Below, piece after piece: positions 14,948 through 21,612 of a DNA stretch of 28,333 nt. The stretch's first letter is position 1. The number at the start of each line of letters is the position of its first letter. Source of the stretch: Spirochaetota bacterium (GTDB lineage: Bacteria; Spirochaetota; Spirochaetia; DTKZ01); assembly GCA_029562045.1 (NCBI GenBank), contig JAKQWJ010000180.1, positions 1-28,333 of the forward strand, in the 5' to 3' direction. Made by a program: the position numbers and the translations under genes. A model generated the notes under the pieces. It worked only from the letters and a program-made list of their open reading frames with translations, had not been told where the DNA came from and searched no databases.

Positions 14948-14971
14948 TTTTTTTCTCCCCCGGTGTAACCT
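14944..14971 (+). promoter_or_regulatory. Candidate leaderless promoter for the PEGA gene
   Basis: TTGATT (14944-14949), a 16-base spacer and TAACCT (14966-14971). The -10 ends seven bases before ATG 14979 and no Shine-Dalgarno is present. The -10 is only a partial match. Confidence 0.4.
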
Positions 14972-14978
14972 TGACAGC

Positions 14979-16670
14979 ATGAGGGGAAGGATTTTTCACC
15001 CCCGCCGCCGGCGGGCCTCCCGTCCGTTTCCGATGCTGGTCCTCGCCGCCTGGATCGCCTGCCTTCCGTTCCCCGCCCCGGCCGCCCCCCCGGGGGAAGA
15101 CCCGCCGGATCTCCTCCTGGCCACCGAGTCCGATTTCGACATCGAAACCTGGGGAAGCGCCGGGACACCCGGAGGGGGGCCACCCCCGGCGATCCTGGTG
15201 GTGGAGTCCCAGCCCGCCGGCGCCGAGGTCTACCTGAACCATGCCTATGCGGGGATGACGCCGCTGACGGTGAAGGACCTTCCCCCCGGCGGGTACCGGG
15301 TTTCCCTGCAGAGAAAGAATTACCGGGAAGCCTCGGTTTTCCTCACCCTGGACCCGGGGCGGACCTTCCGGGTCTTCGGCCGGCTGAGGTCGGAAACAGG
15401 CGCTCTGCGTGTCAGCCCCCGGCCTGCGGACGCGGAAATATACGTCGACGGCCTCCGGATCCGGGTTTCCGAAGGGCTTTTTCCCGTGGGAACACACCGG
15501 GTCACGGCACGGCGTTTCGGCTACCAGGATTTCTCCGCCGATGTCCTGGTCCAGGCGGACCGGACCACCGAACTGGCCGTCCCGCTCTCTCCGGCGGTGT
15601 TCGCGGCCCGGGATTTCACCGTTTCCCGGAAACGGCTCAACCCGGACAACCCGGGCCTTACGGGGCGGTCGGATCTGGACTTTTCCGTCACCGCCCCGGG
15701 AAGGGGCCGCATCATCCTGTATGCCGCCGACGGAACACCGGTGCGGACCCATGTGTTCCCCGACTTTTCCACCTGGGCCCAGTCTTTCCGCTGGGACGGA
15801 CGGGACGACGCGGGCCGGCCCCTGCCGGACGGGCCCTATCGGGCCCTTCTATCCGTGGAATCCCGGGACGGGAAAATCCAGGGCAGCATGGCGGCGGAGG
15901 TCGTTCTGGACCGCAGCCTCCTCATCCGTTACCGGAGCATCCACCACGGACAGCCCGGCCTGATGTACGCCCCCCTCACCTCCAGTCTCCCTGCGGGGAG
16001 CTTCCAGCTGGGAACGCTTTTCGCGGGGGAAGCGGACCGTCCCGGGGGAGGGGAATGGGAGAGGCGGTATGCGGCCCAACTGGGTGCGGTGGTGGGGCTG
16101 GCGGCCGGCCTGGAGCTGACCCCCGTCCTGTCCCTGGAGCCCCTGGCGGACCCGGGAGAACCCCGGCTGGACGCGTCGCTGGGGCTCAAGTACGCCCTCC
16201 GGAAAGACGACGGCGGGCCGTTCTCCCTTTCGGCCACCCTGGGGGGGCATGTCTCCAGCAGCCCCGCCTACGCCGGGCTCTCCCGGTTTCCCGGCCTCAC
16301 GGCAGGTGCCGTTCTGGGGCTCCGCTTCGGTTCCCTGGGGTTTGCCGCCGCACCGGAGCTTCTGGTTTCGCCCTACCGGATCGGCGATAACGGCGGAGCG
16401 GGAAGGGAACCCGGCCTGGACGCCGCCGTTCTGTCCCGGTTCGGGCTCTATCTGGAAACCGGCCCTCTGCTGGCGGGGTTTTCCACGGTCCTGGCCGCCC
16501 GGACGGGTTCGGGCCCGCCCCGCCTTCTGTACCCCATCCATACCGGATTCGAGGTGCACGGGCTCCTTCCCGACTCCCTCCTCTTCCTGAGCGCCTTCCT
16601 GTCCTGGGAATACTCCCCCGACCGGATCCGCCGGCTTTTTCTCGGGACCGGCCTGGGGATCGTGTACTAG
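14979..16670 (+). CDS. PEGA-domain envelope protein with FlgD-like domain and C-terminal barrel-like region
   Basis: The protein has 563 residues. A signal peptide (about 1-36) has an Arg-rich start and the core MLVLAAWIACLPF, with likely cleavage at APA-A. Two tandem PEGA repeats follow. The first (about 72-137) has VESQPAGAEVYLNHAYAGMTP and GYRVSLQRKNY. The second (about 142-203) has VSPRPADAEIYVDG and GTHRVTARRFGYQ. Residues 232-310 resemble the FlgD Ig-like fold (ILYAADGTPVRTH, FRWDGRDDAGRPLPDGPYRAL). The last 240 residues are strand-rich with repeated Gly/aromatic turns and may form an outer-membrane barrel. PEGA domains usually bind proteins or the cell surface. The function is unknown. 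It overlaps the convergent zinc-ribbon gene by four bases (shared CTAG). Confidence 0.8.
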   Translation: MRGRIFHPRRRRASRPFPMLVLAAWIACLPFPAPAAPPGEDPPDLLLATESDFDIETWGSAGTPGGGPPPAILVVESQPAGAEVYLNHAYAGMTPLTVKDLPPGGYRVSLQRKNYREASVFLTLDPGRTFRVFGRLRSETGALRVSPRPADAEIYVDGLRIRVSEGLFPVGTHRVTARRFGYQDFSADVLVQADRTTELAVPLSPAVFAARDFTVSRKRLNPDNPGLTGRSDLDFSVTAPGRGRIILYAADGTPVRTHVFPDFSTWAQSFRWDGRDDAGRPLPDGPYRALLSVESRDGKIQGSMAAEVVLDRSLLIRYRSIHHGQPGLMYAPLTSSLPAGSFQLGTLFAGEADRPGGGEWERRYAAQLGAVVGLAAGLELTPVLSLEPLADPGEPRLDASLGLKYALRKDDGGPFSLSATLGGHVSSSPAYAGLSRFPGLTAGAVLGLRFGSLGFAAAPELLVSPYRIGDNGGAGREPGLDAAVLSRFGLYLETGPLLAGFSTVLAARTGSGPPRLLYPIHTGFEVHGLLPDSLLFLSAFLSWEYSPDRIRRLFLGTGLGIVY

Positions 16671-17020
16671 AAACCCCTGCCCCGGTCGATGTAGATGCTG
16701 AGAATGATGGAAAGAATCAGCGCCAGACCGATGACCACGAAGAGAAAAAACCAGAGCTGCATCTTTTTCGTTCCCGGCCACTCCCGCTCCGGGCTCCGGG
16801 AAACGGGGATCCTGACCGACCTCTCCTTCCTTCGTGACGGGGCCGGCGAGCTCAGATAGCCGCAGCGGGGGCAGCCCCCGTAGAACTGCCCCGCCCCCCC
16901 GGTGAAACCGCAACGGGGACAGCGGACGTCGCTGAAGAACCTGCCGCAGCCGGGACAGACCCTGTCCCGGGCCGCCACCTCCCGCCGGCAGTTTTCACAG
17001 AAAAACTTCGGGGTTCTCAT
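16667..17020 (-). CDS. Zinc-ribbon membrane protein
   Basis: The protein has 117 residues. Four CxxC pairs form two zinc ribbons: Cys8/Cys11 with Cys22/Cys25, then Cys34/Cys37 with Cys50/Cys53. A basic Ser/Arg/Pro linker follows, then one C-terminal membrane helix (about 88-110, WFFLFVVIGLALILSIILSIY). With no signal peptide, the ribbons probably face the cytoplasm. Its ATG overlaps the phosphatase stop by four bases, so the two are translated together. Small zinc-ribbon/TM proteins often act as adaptors; here it may help anchor or tune the phosphatase's cytoplasmic domain (inference). The family is not recognised. Confidence 0.82.
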   Translation of the reverse strand: MRTPKFFCENCRREVAARDRVCPGCGRFFSDVRCPRCGFTGGAGQFYGGCPRCGYLSSPAPSRRKERSVRIPVSRSPEREWPGTKKMQLWFFLFVVIGLALILSIILSIYIDRGRGF

Positions 17021-20000
17021 TTTTTGCGTATCGCCATCAGGGTCAGGTCGTCGTACTGATCATCCTCCATGATATGGCTGTAGAAGTTGTAATTGGGGAA
17101 ATCCCCGGGGTTCGGGTTTTCCAGGGGCCGGGCGAAGTATCGGCCGTAGAGAGAGAAGGTCTTCTTGAGAAAATCGTCGATCTTCCGGTCCATCATGATC
17201 CTGTCGCCCGCCCCCGCCCGGGGGTCGGGATAGATCCGGAATATCTTCTCCACCGAAACCAGAGCCGTCACCACGTTCTCCGCCGAGGGTTCGCAGCCGC
17301 TGAAGTCGAAGACCAGCTCCTCTCCGGCGACGGGATTGTGCTGTTTCTCCAGCCGGAAAACCCTGCGGTTCATCACCGCTTCGATGATTTCCCTGATCCT
17401 CTCCTCCCCCATCATTTCATCCTCCACCGGGTCGTCCCCCTCCTTCTCCGGCGGAAGCTGCAGGATATCGAAATTCGGTTTCCGGAGTTTCCGGTGTGCC
17501 TCATCCACGCCGTCGGTGAAGAGCATCATGATGTCCCCGGGATTGAGGGGCAGCTGGACCTGCTCGAAGGGCGTTTTCATTTCTATCATGAAGTTGGGAA
17601 AAACCCCGGTGGCGGGGCAGTCGTTCAGAATTATCCGCTTCAGGCTCCGGGTTTTCGCCTCGTAGATGCGTAGCACCCGGTCCCCGGCGTGGGTCACATG
17701 GATGCGCCCGGTTTTGACATTGACGATCCCCAGGGTCATGGCGGCGAAGCGCCCCTTGAAGCCCTGGGACTCCAGGACGTCGTTGATCTGGTACAGCAGA
17801 GGAACCATATCCGGGCCGGCGCCGATGCGCAGATTTTTGAAATAGGAGGTGAAAACCGTGGCCACCTGCACCATGATGAGGGCCGCCGGGACGCCTTTTC
17901 CGGCGACGTCGCACTTGATGAAGGCGTAATTGTCCTCCTCCAGTCTGCGGAATTCGAAGTAGTCCCCGGAAACTCCCTTGGCCCCCTCGTAGTACCCGAA
18001 GAACTCACCGTCGGAGGTCTCGGACTTGCCGGTAGTCAGCTTCTTGCCCCCTGGGCCGATCTCCAGGGGAATGAACATTTTCTGGATCTCCTTTCCCACC
18101 GTCAGGTCCTTGCTGGCTGCGGCGGCCCGCACGAGCCCCTGGGTCATCTGATTGATCGTATCCGCCAGTATGGAAATCTCGTCCCGGGTCCTGACGTCGA
18201 TGACGTGGTCCCGCAGGTCCTCCTTGTCCTCCGTATCCCGGATCCTCTCCACTCCCTGCACCAGTCGCCGGATGGGGATGATGGTGATGGAGGCCAGAAC
18301 GAGGGCGCCGAAGACTCCCACCACCAGCGCCGCCAGGGCCACCACGGCGGTGATGAGAACCAGAGTCTTTCCGGAGGTTTCCACCTCCCGGAGTATCTCT
18401 TCGGTGGAGACCCCGAGCCGGACCAGTCCCCGGTAGTAGGAATCCACCCCGGCGATCCGGTAGAGAACGGGTTTGTAGAAGGTATAGTCGGTGATCCTCC
18501 GGTCCAGGATCCTCTTGCTGAACAGGTCCCGGAGCATGTTCCAGCGGCCGCGAAGCCAGGGAAGGCCCGAATAATCCGGCAGATCCGTGGAAAACCCGGG
18601 CTGGGAGTGGACCGTCCGCCCCAGTTTGGCCAGGACCTCGTCGATCTCTCCCCGCAGAACACTGTCCCGCTTCTGCAGGTCCTGAAACCGGTTCCGGGAT
18701 TCGGGATCGTTCCGGGTGGCCAGCCGGCGCAGTTCTCCGCCGATGCGGTCCAGTTCCGCGGCGGTCTCCCTCAGCCCTCCCCGGGCGGCTTCGTCGATTT
18801 CCCGGGCCAGAGTCTCCTCCAGCGGACTGATATCGTCCTTCATGCGGGACTCCCCGGGGACGACCTCCCCGGTATCGATCTTGCCTCCGATCTTTTTATC
18901 GTTGGTGGCCCAGACGAATCCCCGGGCCGCCACATCGGAAACGCTCCTCCCGGTGATGGTGGCGAAGCGTGCCTCACTCATGGCGGAGGTCTGCAACGGC
19001 AGGATCCCCAGTTCCAGGGTGTTGCCGCTGGGCAGATAGGTCCTCGCCCCGGTGGAGAGGCTCTCCAGCAGGACCGAAGCGCGCTGGAAGAGGCCCTCCG
19101 CCAGATTCCTCTCCTGGTTCGTGGTCATATAGAAACCCAGGGGGATGGACACCATCAGCACCACCGAAATGATCAGCATCGTAATGAAAAGCGTGAATTT
19201 GACCCGGAGGCCGATCCCCTTTTTCTTCATGGCCAGAATCCTCTCTTGTTTTTTGGCCCAGTGGGCGTTGTCGCCGGTGATCAGCGCCACCGCCTCGAGC
19301 CGCAGACGCCTCCCCTCGGTGACCAGGTCTCCCAGGCGGAGGACGGAAAAGAAGGCGGCGCAGGCGAGGAACACCACCACTATCCACACGGCCAGGGCGT
19401 TTCCGGTGAGCATGATGGGGGGGCGCCGCAGGGGCTTCCACAAAGGATCGTAGTAGACGTTGAAATCCCCGTATTTGATGGTGCCCGGACTCTCCATGCT
19501 CAGCGGGTTGCGGGCGAAGACGATGCCCCGCAGGGGGTGGCGCACCCCCACCCGATAACTGCCGTCCCGGATTTCCGCCACCGCAGGCCCCACTATCCGG
19601 CGGTCGTCCCGGACCCGGTAGTCTCCGGAGGAGCGGCTGAAAACGTAGTCGTAGGGAAGCCTTCCGTCCCGGTCCAGGATGACCTCCGACACCTGGCCGT
19701 CCACCGCGAACCCCCGGCCGATGATGGAAAGGGTGATGGCTCCCAGAGAGTCCTTCACGGCATCCACGAAGGTTATGACGGTCTCCGGGACATGTTTGTT
19801 CAGATGCACGAAAAGCGTCGACCCGGGGCCGACGTTGCCCACCTCGTCCACCGCCGCGACGTCCAGGGCCCAGAGGCCGTCGTCGTTGTTCCGGAGGCTC
19901 ATCCGGGGCTCGCGGGTCATCACCGTCCGGGGCAGAGGGAGAGGTGCGGCGTCACGGACCAGCAGCGCGTCCCGGCTCTCCCCGATGCGCCGGAAGGCGT

Positions 20001-21612
20001 AGGTGTACCCCGCCACATCGTCATCCGGCGGCGCCTTCCAGACCAGGTCGATGGAATTGGACACCAGATAACCCAGCTCGTCCTTTTCCGGGTCGGGGAA
20101 CTCCACCGGGCCCGGCGGCTCCCGGTCCCGGACATAGGCCGTCGTTCTCTGAGCGGACCAGTTGCCGGCGTAGTCCCTGGCGGCGAGGTGGAAGTACCAG
20201 GTCCCGTCCTCGGGGGCCTGGAACTCGGCGGTGCGGGTGTTTTCCAGGACCATGGTCTTTTGGGGAACCTGGGCGTCCCTGTCCCGGGTCCAGAGATAGC
20301 TGAACCCTTCGATTCCCGATGAATCCCGGGGCAGGGTCCAGCGGTACCGCACCAGGTCCCCCCGGCTCCTCTTTCCCGCCGTATAGGTGAGTGGGGTCAC
20401 CACCGGAGGTTCCACCGTGGTGTCGGGCTTGAGCTGCACGATCCGGGACTGGTCCCCCCGGCGGTTTTCCCAGAAAATCCGGAGCTCCTCCCCCTGGATC
20501 ACCGGCCGCGGGAAGGTAGAGCCCCCTTCCATGGGGCTCAGATCCTTTTCGTTCCAGAAGACCCCCTGTTTATCGGCAATGAAGATGTGGTCCGCCCCCT
20601 TGCGGTTGTCGAACCATAAAAGAAAGGTCCGGTCCCGGTAACGGAGGATCTGCGGAAAGTTGGCCGCCTGAAACCCGCCGGTGACCTTTTCGGCGGCGGA
20701 GAGGATCCTTCCCTCCCCGTCGATTTCCATGTAATGGATCTGCGGAAGCTCCCTTCCGGACCTGCGTTCCCAGGTCACACCGATCCTGCCGTCCACGTCC
20801 GCCAGGAAGGGCCGCTGGTTGTCCACCTGGGCGGGGAGGTAGGTCTCGCCGGACAGTCCCTTCGCGAAACCGGAAAGCCAGACCAGGGGACCCCAGGAGG
20901 TTCCGCCGTCTCCGCTGATCCGGAGGAAAAGCTGGTAGGCCGCCCCCTCCCCCGCCCGCAGGGCCTGAAAGACGACGTACTCCCGCCCCTGGAACGACAC
21001 ATGATGGGGGAGGAAACTCAGGGTGAGATCGGTTTCCGGAGCCAGGGGGCGCGGCTCCGGCCAGGAGGTGACGGTATCCGAAACCGTGTAATACAGGGCC
21101 AGGACATCGCCCAGTTCCTGGGTGACGAAAAGCAGAAAGCCGCCCGATCCGGTGATGAAGAGCCGGGGGGCGAGAGTGGTGGGGAGGACGGTTTTGATCG
21201 AGGACGTCGTAAAGGTGGCTCCCCCGTCCCGGGACACGAGAAACTGGATGGTGTTCTCCCCCGCCAGAACCGCCACATGGATGGTTCCCTCCTTGTTCAC
21301 GGCCAGGGAGAAGATGGGGCTGGGGTTTCCCAGATAAGAATATGGGCCGGCGAATCTGCGGTTCTCCGTCCAGGTCTTTCCGTCCCGGCTGACACGGATG
21401 GAGAGGAAGGATTCCCCCCCGGCGGAACCTCGGGAAACCGTTTCCTGCCAGACCAGGGCCGTGACCCCGCCGCCGGTCTGCGCCTGGGGATACCTGCCGC
21501 CGGAGGAGACGAGAATTTCCGGGTCCTCCCAGTACAGGTCCTGGGGGAAGATCGGAGAGGCCAGGCGGAGAAAGAGAAAAAGTCCCGCCGTGAGAAATCC
21601 GCGGCGCCGCAT
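17017..21612 (-). CDS. Giant receptor-type SpoIIE/RsbU PP2C phosphatase
   Basis: The protein has 1531 residues. A signal peptide (1-23) is followed by a region (about 25-395) with sialidase/BNR-like repeats (IRVSRDGKTW, FLVSRDGGATF, LRISGDGGTSW), suggesting a periplasmic beta-propeller. Ig/fibronectin-like modules follow at about 400-720. There are membrane helices at about 738-758, 805-828 and 1083-1108, with a second periplasmic sensor-like segment at 830-1080. HAMP spans about 1109-1161. The PP2C/SpoIIE domain (about 1195-1531) has metal-binding aspartates in GVSGDYFEF (Asp1217), CDVAGKG (Asp1235), LFTDGVDEA (Asp1367) and YDDLTLMA (Asp1521/1522), so it should be active. Such enzymes dephosphorylate anti-sigma-factor antagonists (RsbU type). 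It overlaps the TPR gene by one base (TGATG) and the zinc-ribbon gene by four. Confidence 0.9.
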   Translation of the reverse strand: MRRRGFLTAGLFLFLRLASPIFPQDLYWEDPEILVSSGGRYPQAQTGGGVTALVWQETVSRGSAGGESFLSIRVSRDGKTWTENRRFAGPYSYLGNPSPIFSLAVNKEGTIHVAVLAGENTIQFLVSRDGGATFTTSSIKTVLPTTLAPRLFITGSGGFLLFVTQELGDVLALYYTVSDTVTSWPEPRPLAPETDLTLSFLPHHVSFQGREYVVFQALRAGEGAAYQLFLRISGDGGTSWGPLVWLSGFAKGLSGETYLPAQVDNQRPFLADVDGRIGVTWERRSGRELPQIHYMEIDGEGRILSAAEKVTGGFQAANFPQILRYRDRTFLLWFDNRKGADHIFIADKQGVFWNEKDLSPMEGGSTFPRPVIQGEELRIFWENRRGDQSRIVQLKPDTTVEPPVVTPLTYTAGKRSRGDLVRYRWTLPRDSSGIEGFSYLWTRDRDAQVPQKTMVLENTRTAEFQAPEDGTWYFHLAARDYAGNWSAQRTTAYVRDREPPGPVEFPDPEKDELGYLVSNSIDLVWKAPPDDDVAGYTYAFRRIGESRDALLVRDAAPLPLPRTVMTREPRMSLRNNDDGLWALDVAAVDEVGNVGPGSTLFVHLNKHVPETVITFVDAVKDSLGAITLSIIGRGFAVDGQVSEVILDRDGRLPYDYVFSRSSGDYRVRDDRRIVGPAVAEIRDGSYRVGVRHPLRGIVFARNPLSMESPGTIKYGDFNVYYDPLWKPLRRPPIMLTGNALAVWIVVVFLACAAFFSVLRLGDLVTEGRRLRLEAVALITGDNAHWAKKQERILAMKKKGIGLRVKFTLFITMLIISVVLMVSIPLGFYMTTNQERNLAEGLFQRASVLLESLSTGARTYLPSGNTLELGILPLQTSAMSEARFATITGRSVSDVAARGFVWATNDKKIGGKIDTGEVVPGESRMKDDISPLEETLAREIDEAARGGLRETAAELDRIGGELRRLATRNDPESRNRFQDLQKRDSVLRGEIDEVLAKLGRTVHSQPGFSTDLPDYSGLPWLRGRWNMLRDLFSKRILDRRITDYTFYKPVLYRIAGVDSYYRGLVRLGVSTEEILREVETSGKTLVLITAVVALAALVVGVFGALVLASITIIPIRRLVQGVERIRDTEDKEDLRDHVIDVRTRDEISILADTINQMTQGLVRAAAASKDLTVGKEIQKMFIPLEIGPGGKKLTTGKSETSDGEFFGYYEGAKGVSGDYFEFRRLEEDNYAFIKCDVAGKGVPAALIMVQVATVFTSYFKNLRIGAGPDMVPLLYQINDVLESQGFKGRFAAMTLGIVNVKTGRIHVTHAGDRVLRIYEAKTRSLKRIILNDCPATGVFPNFMIEMKTPFEQVQLPLNPGDIMMLFTDGVDEAHRKLRKPNFDILQLPPEKEGDDPVEDEMMGEERIREIIEAVMNRRVFRLEKQHNPVAGEELVFDFSGCEPSAENVVTALVSVEKIFRIYPDPRAGAGDRIMMDRKIDDFLKKTFSLYGRYFARPLENPNPGDFPNYNFYSHIMEDDQYDDLTLMAIRKK

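Noticed and set aside
16667..16670. CTAG shared as stop codons by the convergent PEGA and zinc-ribbon genes
   Set aside because: A neat four-base overlap, but compact convergent ends like this are common and carry no clear biological meaning.
17689..20322. Very long plus-strand open frame (877 codons) opposite the phosphatase gene
   Set aside because: High GC removes stop codons in the opposite frame. Its translation is Gly/His/Pro/Asp-rich with no domain, while the minus strand encodes clear conserved motifs.
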